In this document: one piece after another, positions 53,499 to 62,114 of the stretch
Position numbering within the stretch: the stretch's first letter is position 1
Layout of the letters: every line of letters starts with the position of its first letter
Assembly (NCBI RefSeq): GCF_001717955.1
Contig: NZ_CP014168.1
Coordinates: 3,937,501 to 4,001,500 of the forward strand
Length of the DNA stretch: 64,000 bases
Source of the DNA: Sphingomonas panacis
GTDB lineage: Bacteria; Pseudomonadota; Alphaproteobacteria; Sphingomonadales; Sphingomonadaceae
Direction: 5' to 3'
Made by a program: the position numbers and the translations under genes
The notes under the pieces: model-generated
The model's input: only the letters and a program-made list of their open reading frames with translations
Database searches by the model: none
What the model was told of the DNA's origin: nothing

Positions 53499-54883
53499 GC
53501 GACGGCCTGCCGATGCCCCGGCGTCTGCTCGCGATCGGCGCGGTGTCGTGCGGGTCCGCGCTGATCATGATCGACGGCAGCGTCGCCAACGTCGCGCTGC
53601 CGACGATCGCCCGCGATCTGCACGTCGACAGCGCCTCGATCGTCTCGATCGTGACGATCTACCAGTTGATCCTGGTGATGCTGCTGCTCCCCTTCGCCGC
53701 GTTGGGTGAACGGCTCGGGCTCAAGCGGATGTACCAGATCGGCCAGATGGTGTTCACCGTCGCGACGATCCTGTGCTTCTTCGCCAAGAGCCTGCCGTTC
53801 CTGCTGATCGTGCGCGCGGCGCAGGCGATCGGCGCGGCGGCAGCGCTCAGCGTCTCGTCGGCGCTGATCCGCTCGGTCTATCCGAAGGCCCAACTCGGGC
53901 GCGGGCTGGCGCTCAACACGGTCGTCGTCACCAGCGCGAACGCGCTCGCGCCAACCTTGGGCGGTCTGGTGCTCGCAGTCGCGCCGTGGCCGTGGGTGTT
54001 CGCCAGCGCGGTGCCGTTCGCGATCGGCTCGCTGCTGCTCGGCCGCGCGCTCCCCAGGGCCGAACCGCGCGACACGCCGTTCGACGTGCTCGGCGCGGTG
54101 ATGTGCGCAGGCATGTTCGGTCTGGTGATCGGCGGCGCAGAGACGGGAATCCACGGCGACAGCCCGGTCGTCTCGGGCGCTATCGTCGCGGTCGGCATCG
54201 CGATTGGCGTGTTCTTCGTGCGGCGCGAGCGGCACGAGGACAACCCGATCCTGCCGATCGATCTGCTCGCCCGCCCCGTGCTCGCGCTGTCGGTGCTGAG
54301 TTCGTACACCGCCTTCGTCGCCTCGATGACGCTGCTGATCTCCTTTCCGTTCCGCATGCAACACGAGTTCCACATGAGCCCGGCCGAGGTCGGCGCGGTG
54401 CTGGCGCCGTGGCCGCTCACCAACATCTTCGTCGCGCCGATGGCGGGCTATCTGTCCGATCGCGTGCCGGCGGGCGTGCTCGGCGGGATCGGCATGACGA
54501 TCGCCGTCACCGCTTTGAGCCTGCTCGCGTTCCTGCCGCCCGATGCGACCTATATCGACATCGTCTGGCGGATGATGCTGTGCGGCGCGGGTTTCGGGCT
54601 GTTCCTGCCGCCCAACGCGCGGCTGATCGTCGGCTCGGCGCCGCCGCACCGCGCGGCGGCGGCGGGGAGCCTCGTCTCGACGGTGCGGCAAGTCGGCCAG
54701 ACCACCGGCGCGACCTTGGTGGCGATGCTGCTCGCGTTCGGCGTCGGCGCCGGGCGCACACCGCCGCTGGTCGCCGCCGGGCTGGGCGTGATCGCGGGGC
54801 TGTGCAGCGTCGCGCGGCTGCGGCCGTCGATCCGCAATCCGAAGCCCGTCGAAACCATTGATATGGAAGCACGCCAGCCATGA
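53495..54883 (+). CDS. MFS multidrug efflux transporter, DHA2 (14-helix) family
   Basis: 462 residues with about 14 membrane segments. VSCGSALIMIDGSVANVALP in helix 1 is the DHA2 motif D1, and LILVMLLLPFAALGERLGLKRMY includes motif A (GxLaDrxGrkxxl variant). It is a proton antiporter of drugs or other lipophilic compounds. Coupled by ATGA overlaps to the cupin before and the cytochrome c after it, an unusual trio. Confidence 0.9.
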   Translation: MSDGLPMPRRLLAIGAVSCGSALIMIDGSVANVALPTIARDLHVDSASIVSIVTIYQLILVMLLLPFAALGERLGLKRMYQIGQMVFTVATILCFFAKSLPFLLIVRAAQAIGAAAALSVSSALIRSVYPKAQLGRGLALNTVVVTSANALAPTLGGLVLAVAPWPWVFASAVPFAIGSLLLGRALPRAEPRDTPFDVLGAVMCAGMFGLVIGGAETGIHGDSPVVSGAIVAVGIAIGVFFVRRERHEDNPILPIDLLARPVLALSVLSSYTAFVASMTLLISFPFRMQHEFHMSPAEVGAVLAPWPLTNIFVAPMAGYLSDRVPAGVLGGIGMTIAVTALSLLAFLPPDATYIDIVWRMMLCGAGFGLFLPPNARLIVGSAPPHRAAAAGSLVSTVRQVGQTTGATLVAMLLAFGVGAGRTPPLVAAGLGVIAGLCSVARLRPSIRNPKPVETIDMEARQP

Positions 54884-55350
54884 TCCGCACCTCGATCCTT
54901 GCGCTCACCTGCTGCGTGGCAGCCTGCGCCCCCGCCGTGAAACGCGACCCCCACCTGTCGAGCGCCCCGCTCGCAGCCCGTCTGGCGGCGGCTGATGCGA
55001 ACTCGGGCGCGGCGGTCTTCTCGCGCTGTGCGGCGTGTCATACCGTCACGCAAGGCGCCGGTGATCGCGGCGGCCCGGCGCTCTACGGCGTGGTCGGCCG
55101 CCCGGTCGGGCATGGCAGCGACCGCTTCAACTACACCGCCGCGCTGGAAGCGGTCGGCGGGGTGTGGACGTTCGAACGGCTCGACGCGTGGCTCACCGAC
55201 CCGCGGCATTTCGCACCCGGCACCAACATGATGTTCGCCGGCCTCCCCGACGGCATGGACCGTGCCGACGTGATCCGCTTCCTCAACGAAAACGGCTCGA
55301 ACCTGCCACTGCCTGCGCCGCCTAGCCCGAGCAACCGACCAACCCGGTAA
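54880..55350 (+). CDS. Membrane-associated c-type cytochrome
   Basis: 156 residues with a lipoprotein-like N-terminus (LALTCCVAACAPAVK; lipobox VAAC near residue 16). One haem is attached at RCAACH near residue 54, with TVTQGAGDRGGPALYG following, and the axial Met is in GTNMMFAGLPDG near 115. The fold is class I, like the monohaem cytochrome c552/c550 group. The C-terminal ~20 residues are Pro/Ser-rich. It starts within the stop of the exporter gene. It overlaps the convergent secreted-protein gene by 29 bases. Confidence 0.88.
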   Translation: MIRTSILALTCCVAACAPAVKRDPHLSSAPLAARLAAADANSGAAVFSRCAACHTVTQGAGDRGGPALYGVVGRPVGHGSDRFNYTAALEAVGGVWTFERLDAWLTDPRHFAPGTNMMFAGLPDGMDRADVIRFLNENGSNLPLPAPPSPSNRPTR

Positions 55351-55738
55351 CGGGCACAACCACGCCGTCCTTACCGTCACGATCGATCCGGAGCGCGCCG
55401 TCTGGAATGGCCGCGCCCTTCACCAGATCGGCGCGCGTCTGAATCGTGAGATCAAGCGTGGCGCGAATGCCGGGCGCGGCATAGTCGGTTGAATCGCTCA
55501 GCCCGAAGTTGGTCGCGCCGCGCTGCGCGGACCGGGACAGGTCGACGATCGCACCGTCGAGCGACACGCGCAGATGCGCGGGTTCAGCCGCAGCCATGGC
55601 GACCAAGGTGCGCTGCTCGGTTGCGGTCCACAGAAAGGCGGCGCAACCCGTGGCAGGCAGATCCTGCTTGGGCAACACGTCGAGCGGCAGGCCCGCGATC
55701 GGCGTGGCGGCGAGCAGGAGGAAGAGGGGCGGGTTCAT
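55322..55738 (-). CDS. Secreted protein of unknown function
   Basis: 138 residues from ATG 55738, overlapping the prepilin peptidase stop (ATGA). A signal peptide (LFLLLAATPIAGLPLDV) is followed by CAAFLWTATEQRTLVAMAAA and LDLTIQTRADLVKGAAIPDG, a beta-rich domain with one Cys near each end (a likely disulphide). No family recognised. Its last 29 bases overlap the cytochrome c gene tail to tail. Confidence 0.7.
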   Translation of the reverse strand: MNPPLFLLLAATPIAGLPLDVLPKQDLPATGCAAFLWTATEQRTLVAMAAAEPAHLRVSLDGAIVDLSRSAQRGATNFGLSDSTDYAAPGIRATLDLTIQTRADLVKGAAIPDGALRIDRDGKDGVVVPVTGLVGCSG

Positions 55739-56490
55739 CCCGCCGAGCCTAGCAGGAACAGCCACGCCGGATAAGCTGCGACCGTGAGCAACGCGCCGAA
55801 CGGTGCGCGATCGTCGAGCCGCGCCGCCCGCCCCCGCACCATAGCAATCGCGACGATCGCCAGCCCGGTCAGCGCGGCGAGGAACAGCACCACCGGCAGC
55901 ATCCGCCAGCCGAGCCACAGCCCGATCGCGCCGAACAGCTTGGGATCGCCCCCACCCAACCCCTCGCGGCCGCGCACGATCCGGTATGCCGCCGCGATCA
56001 GCCACAAGGCGCCGAAACCACCCGCACCGCCGATCAGCCGGTCGGCGAGCGACGGCTCGATCCCCAACGCACCGGTGACGAGGCCGGCGAGCGCCAGCGT
56101 CAGCGTCAGCGCGTCGGGCAACCAGAATTCGGTGACGTCGAGCGCGGCGAGCGCAAGCAACAGCCAACCGAACGCGGCGCCCGCCGATGCGATCGAACCC
56201 GGCACCGCCAGCCCCGCCGCCAGACCGATGACGAGCGCTATGGCTTCGATCCGCCAATGCCGCGGGTCGATCGCCGCGCCACAGCGGCGGCACCGCCCAT
56301 GCGCAAACGCCGCGCTAAGCAGCGGTACCAGATCGCGCGCGCGCAGCACCGCGTCGCAGCCGTCGCACCGCGAGCGCCCACGCAGCACCGATCGCCCCTG
56401 CGGCCAGCGCATCACCAATGTCGCGATGAAACTTCCGATCACCGCACCGAGCAGCCCGAGCAGCACCGGCCAGAACAGCCCTTCAGCCAT
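55735..56490 (-). CDS. Prepilin peptidase (type IV leader peptidase, A24)
   Basis: 251 residues with about seven membrane helices. The N-terminal methyltransferase-type zinc domain has paired Cys CDGC and CRRC near residues 42 and 68. Peptidase aspartates are in ALDVTEFWLPDALT near 117 and GGGDPKLFGAIG near 178, the GxGD signature. It processes prepilin and pseudopilin signal peptides at the inner membrane. Overlaps the genes on both sides (84-aa protein and secreted protein) by a few bases. No pilin or secretion genes are in the window. Confidence 0.93.
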   Translation of the reverse strand: MAEGLFWPVLLGLLGAVIGSFIATLVMRWPQGRSVLRGRSRCDGCDAVLRARDLVPLLSAAFAHGRCRRCGAAIDPRHWRIEAIALVIGLAAGLAVPGSIASAGAAFGWLLLALAALDVTEFWLPDALTLTLALAGLVTGALGIEPSLADRLIGGAGGFGALWLIAAAYRIVRGREGLGGGDPKLFGAIGLWLGWRMLPVVLFLAALTGLAIVAIAMVRGRAARLDDRAPFGALLTVAAYPAWLFLLGSAG

Positions 56491-56737
56491 TCGGCTTCTT
56501 GCGGATCAGATACCGATAGGCGCCGAACAGATCGATCCCGAGCAGCACGACGTTCTGCGTGCCAAGTGCCGCGTCGTGCGTCAGGATCGCCCCGCCGATC
56601 CATGCCAATGCCGAGGCGGCGAACAGCACCAGCGCCCAGCCGGTGACACGCCGCCCGAGATCGAGCGACACCAGCGCCGCTGCGATCATCCCCCCACCCG
56701 AGGCGGTCCATTTCAGCACGGTGGTCAATGTATCCAT
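56483..56737 (-). CDS. Small membrane protein (84 aa)
   Basis: 84 residues from ATG 56737 with two clear membrane segments, LKWTASGGGMIAAALVSL and WALVLFAASALAWIGGAI, and a third possible at ALGTQNVVLLGIDLFGAYRY. The C-terminus (RYLIRKKPNG) is basic. It overlaps the prepilin peptidase start by 8 bases. No known family recognised; it might be an accessory membrane protein. Confidence 0.7.
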   Translation of the reverse strand: MDTLTTVLKWTASGGGMIAAALVSLDLGRRVTGWALVLFAASALAWIGGAILTHDAALGTQNVVLLGIDLFGAYRYLIRKKPNG

Positions 56738-56807
56738 CCAGCAGCCCTAGGGCCGCAGCGCGCGCCGCGCCAGATTGATACGAAGCAAGCCGTCGTGCGT
56801 CCGCCGT

Positions 56808-57272
56808 TCAGAGATCGAGCGTGAAATAACGGCTGAACGCGGTGTCGGTATAGCCGGCGAACGGGCCACAAGGAACGAAGCCGGCGCGCGCATACATCGC
56901 GCGCGCCGCAGCAAACGCGTCGTTCGATCCGGTCTCCAGGCTCAACCGCCGATAGCCCGCCGCGCGACCTTCCGAAACGAGGTGCGCGAGGACCGCGGCA
57001 CCGACGCCACGCCGCAGGTGCGCAGGCGCGACGCGCATCGACTTGAGTTCGCCATGCCCGGCATCAAGCCGCTTCAGCGCGCCCATGCCGAGCAGCGCAT
57101 CGCCTTCCCACGCGGTCCACACCGTGATCGCCGGATCGCGCAAGCCGATGGGATCGAGCGCGAACACCGATCCCCACGGCGAATTTTCGACCGCTTCACG
57201 CATGTGCAGGTCGACCAGTTCGAGCACCACGCCGCGCGAAAGATCGTCACGCTCGAACCGGATCGCGGGCAT
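56808..57272 (-). CDS. GNAT-family N-acetyltransferase
   Basis: 154 residues from ATG 57272, two bases after the stop of the SH3 gene; GTG at 57278 is a minor alternative. The fold is read from RFERDDLSRGVVLELVDLHM, ELKSMRVAPAHLRRGVGAAV (acetyl-CoA pyrophosphate loop RRGVGA near residue 93) and RLSLETGSNDAFAAARAMYA then RAGFVPCGPF. It should acetylate a small amine or a protein N-terminus. Substrate unknown. Confidence 0.9.
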   Translation of the reverse strand: MPAIRFERDDLSRGVVLELVDLHMREAVENSPWGSVFALDPIGLRDPAITVWTAWEGDALLGMGALKRLDAGHGELKSMRVAPAHLRRGVGAAVLAHLVSEGRAAGYRRLSLETGSNDAFAAARAMYARAGFVPCGPFAGYTDTAFSRYFTLDL

Positions 57273-57274
57273 GC

Positions 57275-57766
57275 TCACGACAGCGTCTCGTCGGGCTCGA
57301 CACCCCACAGATGGATCGCCTCGACGTAGCCGCCCTGCCCGTGGACGTCGAAATAGCACCAGCCGCGCGAACATCGGCTCAGCCGCCCGACCACGCCCGG
57401 CGCAGCCCGCCAGCGCACCCGCGAACCGGCCTCCGGCTGGTCGAGCAGTTCGACCTGGGTGCCCATCACGAAGCCGGTACGAACCTCCTTGATGAGTGCG
57501 CCCAGCATCCAGCCCTGCGTGCCACCCGGGTCTTCGACCTTGAGCCAATTGCCGTGATCGTACACGTCGAGCACCTTCACCGGCAGGTCGGCGCGCTGAT
57601 ACAGCCAGATCGCGGGGTAGGTGCGCCCAGGCCCGGTCCGCATCCGCGCCTTCGCCGCCGAGATCGAAGCGAAATACGGCATACGCTTCTGCACCAGCGC
57701 ACCGATCGCCGGCGCGGTCACGGCGATCGCCGCCACCATCAAAGCACTTCTACCGAACCAACGCAT
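57275..57766 (-). CDS. SH3-domain periplasmic protein
   Basis: 163 residues with an N-terminal membrane anchor or signal (LMVAAIAVTAPAIGALVQ). It contains two bacterial SH3-like stretches: RMRTGPGRTYPAIWLYQRAD through GTQGWMLGALI near 40-90, and GSRVRWRAAPGVVGRLSRCS through GGYVEAIHLWG near 110-155. Proteins of this pattern (SH3_4, DUF1058-like) bind peptidoglycan or other envelope ligands. The GNAT gene follows. Confidence 0.85.
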   Translation of the reverse strand: MRWFGRSALMVAAIAVTAPAIGALVQKRMPYFASISAAKARMRTGPGRTYPAIWLYQRADLPVKVLDVYDHGNWLKVEDPGGTQGWMLGALIKEVRTGFVMGTQVELLDQPEAGSRVRWRAAPGVVGRLSRCSRGWCYFDVHGQGGYVEAIHLWGVEPDETLS

Positions 57767-57860
57767 ATACGCCCCTAACTGGATGCGATCTGCTTAGCGC
57801 GTGCGGCAAGCGGGCTTCAACAGCGTTGACGCGAGGCCGCCGCTTCGCCAAGCGCGATAT

Positions 57861-58859
57861 ATGCCCGAAACGAGACGCGTCGCGCACCCGAAGGTCATCG
57901 TCACGCGCGAACTCACCGAAGCGGTGATGGCGCGCATGGAGCAATTGTTCGACACCACGCTTCACCGCGCCGAGGGCAAGATGACGCGCGAACAGCTCGC
58001 CGCCGCGATGGCATCGTGTGACGTGCTGGTCCCCTCCGTCACCGACTCGATCGACGCAGACTTGATCGCCGGCGCGGGCGAGCGGCTCAAACTGATCGCC
58101 AATTTCGGCGCTGGCGTGAATCATATCGATCTCAAGGCGGCGCGTGCGCGTGGCATCATCGTCACCAATACGCCGGGTGTGCTGACCGAGGACACCGCCG
58201 ATCTGACGATGGCGCTGATCGTGTCGGTGCCGCGCCGGCTGGCGGAGGGCGAGAAGCTGGTGCGGTCGGGCCAGTGGAGCGGCTGGAGCCCGGGCGGAAT
58301 GCTCGGCCACCGCATCGGCGGCAAGGCGCTCGGCATCATCGGCATGGGGCGGATCGGCCAGGCGGTGGCACGGCGCGCGCGTGGCTTTGGGCTGACGATC
58401 CACTATCACAACCGTTCGCGCCTGCCCAAAGTGCTGGAGGGCGAACTCGGCGCGCAATGGCATGCCAACCTCGACGCGATGCTGGGCAGCATCGACATCC
58501 TGACGATCCACACCCCGCTCAACGCCGACAGCAAGAACCTGCTCGATGCCGAGCGGATCGCGCTGCTGCGCCCGCACGTATACGTCATCAACGCCTCGCG
58601 CGGCGGCATCGTCGATGAAGAGGCGCTGGTCGATGCCCTCGAAGCCGGTCGGCTGGCTGGCGCTGGTCTCGACGTGTGGCAGCACGAACCCGCGATCGAC
58701 CCGCGCCTGCTCGCGCTCCCCAACGTGGTGATGACCCCGCACATGGGCTCGGCGACGTTCGAGGGCCGCATGGCGACGGGCGAGAAAGTGATCCGCAACA
58801 TCCGCGCCTGGGCCGACGGCCACCGCCCGCCGGATCAGGTACTTGAGGGCTGGGTCTGA
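57861..58859 (+). CDS. D-isomer specific 2-hydroxyacid dehydrogenase
   Basis: 332 residues from ATG 57861 (MPETRRVAHPKVIVTRE); the frame is open earlier without support. NAD-binding GIIGMGRIGQAVARRARGF near residue 155 is the GxGxxG Rossmann loop; NASRGGIVDEEALVDALEAG near 245 carries the catalytic Arg region, and LTPHMGSAT the His near 290. FGAGVNHID near 80 and the overall length place it near glyoxylate/hydroxypyruvate reductases. It reduces short 2-oxoacids with NAD(P)H. Confidence 0.92.
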   Translation: MPETRRVAHPKVIVTRELTEAVMARMEQLFDTTLHRAEGKMTREQLAAAMASCDVLVPSVTDSIDADLIAGAGERLKLIANFGAGVNHIDLKAARARGIIVTNTPGVLTEDTADLTMALIVSVPRRLAEGEKLVRSGQWSGWSPGGMLGHRIGGKALGIIGMGRIGQAVARRARGFGLTIHYHNRSRLPKVLEGELGAQWHANLDAMLGSIDILTIHTPLNADSKNLLDAERIALLRPHVYVINASRGGIVDEEALVDALEAGRLAGAGLDVWQHEPAIDPRLLALPNVVMTPHMGSATFEGRMATGEKVIRNIRAWADGHRPPDQVLEGWV

Positions 58860-58979
58860 CGCATCATCGCACATGGCATGGCATGGCCGGGCTGTAGGCC
58901 TCCCATGTACGCAAAGACCGTGGATGGCTGACGCCGCCACACCCGGCGAGGCCCCGGATCGGCGCCGCTAGCAACCGCG

Positions 58980-60989
58980 CTACGCAACCAGCCCCACCAA
59001 CGCCCCGCTCGTCACCGCCTCCGAGCACAGGAACCCCTGGTACAACTGACACCCCTCCTTCGCGAGCAGTTCCAGTTGCTCGTTCGTCTCGACCCCTTCC
59101 GCAATCACCGTCAGCCCGAGCGAACGCGCCATGTCGATCACGCCGCGCACCACCACGCGGTCGCGTGGGGTGCCGGTGATGTCCTGCGCGAGCTTTTTGT
59201 CGATCTTGAGGTAATCGAGCGGCAGCGCCTTGAGGTAGGCGAGGCTCGAATAGCCGGTGCCGAAATCGTCGATCGCGATCCGGCAGCCGGCGGTACGCAG
59301 CGCCGAAAGCAGCGCCGCCGCCACGCCGAGATCCTCGATCAGTCCGTTCTCGGTGATCTCCAGCGTCAGCCGTGTCCGCGCGAAGCCGCTCGAATCGACT
59401 CGGTCGAGGAACAGGTCGGTGAACCCGGGCCGGGCGATGTCCGCTGCGGTGAGATTGAGCGACAGCCGCAAACCGCGTAGCGCCGCCGGCCAGGCGGCGG
59501 CACGCTCGAGCGTGATACGCTGGATATGATCGGACAGCGCGATTTCCAGATCGGCACGCGCGGCCGCCGCGAACAACGTTTCCGCGCCGATCGTGCCGAG
59601 CATGGCATGTTCCCAGCGCGCGAGCGCCTCGACTCCGACGATCGCGCCGCTCGACACCGAGACTTGCGGCTGGAAAAGGATGTCTATCTCGCCGCGCTCG
59701 ATCGCGTGATGGAGCGCTACCGCGAGCGAATCGATCGGCGCTTCGTCGCCGCGCGCTTCGGCGACGCGCAACGTGGCACTGTCCGATTCGCGCGCGTCGG
59801 CGAGCGCTTCGCTGGCGCGGCGCAACAGCGCGGCGGCATCGTCATCGCTCTCTCCTTGCGCGACGCCGATCCGACAGCCGAGCACCGCGATCGCGTCACC
59901 CGCGACGAACGGCCGCGCCATCTCGCCGGCGATCCGTTCCGCCGCCAGTTTGATGCGGGCACGCGGCGCGCGTGCGGCGACCAGGAAGGACGAGCCGCTC
60001 AGCCGCGATACCAGCGCCCCCCGCCCCAGCACGTCGCGAACGGCATCCTCGATCCGCTTCAACGCGCCACGCAGCAACGTATCGCCAGCACTGCGGCCGT
60101 AGGCGGTGTTGACCATGTCAAAGCGGTTGAGCGCGACCAGCATCGCGTGGAGCGGCTCCGCATCCTCCTCGCGCAGCCGGCGACTGATCCAGCGCCGCGC
60201 GCTGCCGGCATCGCGCGCGCCCGCCAGCGCCTCGCGCAGTTCGGCGGTCGGCTCGGGCGCGCTGCCGAGCACCTCGACGATCGTGTCGATCCGTCGCGTG
60301 GTCCCATCGAAGTGCAGATGCTGCACGACGCGACCGATGCCCGGCACATCATGCGCGAAGGCGGTCGTCGGCCGTGCCTGCGACAGGCGACGCAGTGCCG
60401 CCAACGCCGCGCGCCGCTCGGTCGGGTCAATCCGGCGTAGCAAGGCGGCGCGTCCCGGCTGCTCGTCGGTGCCGAGCAGCCGCGCGAACGCCGGTGTCAT
60501 CAGCATCGTGCGCGTGGCGAGATCGAAACGCCAGCCAAGCGGCTCGGCAACGCCGGTGGTGCGCCACTCGCCGGCCATCCGCTCGGCATGGCGCGCGGCG
60601 TAGCGCAGCGCCTGAATGAACTCGGTCTCGCCGAACGGGCTCGAGAGGAAATGCGTCGCGCCGGCCTCGTAGAGCGCGCCGAGCGCTTCATGGTCGCCGC
60701 GCGAGACGAGCGCCAGCATCGCGCCGCCATTCGCCTCGATGGTACCGCCGAGCGTGCGGGCACTGGCCAGCCCCTCGTCGAGCGCGCCACGCGCGTCGAG
60801 CACCACGACGGCGGAGCCGCTCGCGAGGAAGCGCCGCTCCAGGCCCGCCGCGCGCCGCGCCGCGACCACTTGCCAGCCCGCCCCGCCGGCCAGCGCGGCA
60901 AGCTCGTCACGCTGGCGGAACGAGAGGATGAACAGCGGCGTGGCGCCGGCGGAGATGCCGGACCCGGCGCGCAACCCATCTTCGTCCAC
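58980..60989 (-). CDS. Cyclic di-GMP phosphodiesterase with degenerate GGDEF and active EAL domain
   Basis: 669 residues from a GTG at 60989 with AGGGAG six bases upstream; a frame to 61127 overlaps moaA. An N-terminal receiver-like domain (FILSFRQRDELAAL, LALVSRGDHEALGALYEA) lacks a typical phospho-Asp context. A GGDEF-like domain has SGSSF in place of GGDEF near residue 330, so it should not make c-di-GMP. The EAL domain is complete: GVEALARWEHA near 456, LNLTAADI, LEITENGL, IAIDDFGTGYSSLAYLKALP near 576, LKIDKKL, VIAEGVETNEQL and YQGFL. Probably a cytoplasmic phosphodiesterase regulated by its N-terminus. Confidence 0.9.
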   Translation of the reverse strand: MDEDGLRAGSGISAGATPLFILSFRQRDELAALAGGAGWQVVAARRAAGLERRFLASGSAVVVLDARGALDEGLASARTLGGTIEANGGAMLALVSRGDHEALGALYEAGATHFLSSPFGETEFIQALRYAARHAERMAGEWRTTGVAEPLGWRFDLATRTMLMTPAFARLLGTDEQPGRAALLRRIDPTERRAALAALRRLSQARPTTAFAHDVPGIGRVVQHLHFDGTTRRIDTIVEVLGSAPEPTAELREALAGARDAGSARRWISRRLREEDAEPLHAMLVALNRFDMVNTAYGRSAGDTLLRGALKRIEDAVRDVLGRGALVSRLSGSSFLVAARAPRARIKLAAERIAGEMARPFVAGDAIAVLGCRIGVAQGESDDDAAALLRRASEALADARESDSATLRVAEARGDEAPIDSLAVALHHAIERGEIDILFQPQVSVSSGAIVGVEALARWEHAMLGTIGAETLFAAAARADLEIALSDHIQRITLERAAAWPAALRGLRLSLNLTAADIARPGFTDLFLDRVDSSGFARTRLTLEITENGLIEDLGVAAALLSALRTAGCRIAIDDFGTGYSSLAYLKALPLDYLKIDKKLAQDITGTPRDRVVVRGVIDMARSLGLTVIAEGVETNEQLELLAKEGCQLYQGFLCSEAVTSGALVGLVA

Positions 60990-61117
60990 GCTCGCTCCCT
61001 GCCCCACCACGCCGCCCGATACACCGTGGAATCCCCTTCTGCCCCGGGACAGGACAAAGAAGAAGCGCAAAAACGCTGCCTCTTGTTCGGCAGCGCGCGA
61101 ACGCCTAGCTCCATGTA

Positions 61118-62113
61118 ATGCCCGCACCAGCAGCCCTGATCGATCGCCACGGACGCACGATCAGCTATCTGCGCATTTCGGTGACCGACCGCTGCGACCT
61201 GCGCTGCCGCTATTGCATGGCCGAGGCGATGACCTTCCTGCCCAAAGCGGCGCTGCTCTCGCTCGAGGAAATCGCGGTGATCGCCGAACGCTTCATCGCG
61301 CGCGGTATCACCAAGATCCGGCTGAGCGGCGGTGAGCCGCTGGTGCGGCGCGATGTGATCGAACTGGTTCAACGGCTCGGGCGGCACGTGGGAGCGGGCC
61401 TCGACGAACTGACGATGACGAGCAATGGCACGCGCCTTGCCGACCATGCCGATGCGCTGGTGGCGGCGGGAATGCGGCGCATCAACGTCAGCCTCGATAG
61501 CCGCGATCCCGAGACGTTCCGCTACATCACCCGGCACGGCGATGTTTCACAGGTTCTCGGCGGCATCGCGGCGGCTCGCGCGGCCGGGTTGGCGGTCAAG
61601 ATCAACATGGTCGCGCTCAAGGGCCTCAACGCCACCGAGATCGCGCCGATGCTGGCATGGTGCGTCAATCAGGGTCACGACCTGACGCTGATCGAGACGA
61701 TGCCGATGGGCGCGATCGACGAGGATCGGACCGATCGCTTCCTGCCGCTGACGGCGGTGTTCGACGATCTCGCGCGCCAGTTCTCACTGGTGCGCGACCC
61801 GCGCGGGAGCGGCGGCCCCGCGCGCTACTGGAGCGTCGATGGCACTAAGACGCGGCTCGGGCTGATCTCGCCGCTAACGGGCAATTTCTGTGCCGCCTGC
61901 AACCGCGTGCGACTCACCACCGAGGGAATCCTCTACACCTGCCTCGGCCATGACGACCGCGTCGATCTCAAGCGCGTCCTGCGCACGGACGGCGTCGGCG
62001 CGCTCGATGCCGCGCTCGATGCGGCGATGGCAAGCAAGCCCGAACGCCACGAGTTCGACATCGCCGCCGCCACCCCCGCCGTCGCGCGCCACATGAGCGT
62101 GACCGGCGGCTGA
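61118..62113 (+). CDS. moaA: GTP 3',8-cyclase MoaA
   Basis: 331 residues with two Fe-S clusters: N-terminal CDLRCRYCM near residue 26 (radical SAM) and C-terminal CAACNRVRLTTEGILYTCLG near 258-276. GGEPLVRRDVIELV binds SAM, and the C-terminus ends GG, needed for interaction with GTP. It performs the first step of molybdenum cofactor synthesis. ATG at 61118, divergent from the EAL gene. It is followed by nadK after one base. Confidence 0.96.
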   Translation: MPAPAALIDRHGRTISYLRISVTDRCDLRCRYCMAEAMTFLPKAALLSLEEIAVIAERFIARGITKIRLSGGEPLVRRDVIELVQRLGRHVGAGLDELTMTSNGTRLADHADALVAAGMRRINVSLDSRDPETFRYITRHGDVSQVLGGIAAARAAGLAVKINMVALKGLNATEIAPMLAWCVNQGHDLTLIETMPMGAIDEDRTDRFLPLTAVFDDLARQFSLVRDPRGSGGPARYWSVDGTKTRLGLISPLTGNFCAACNRVRLTTEGILYTCLGHDDRVDLKRVLRTDGVGALDAALDAAMASKPERHEFDIAAATPAVARHMSVTGG

Positions 62114-62114
62114 A

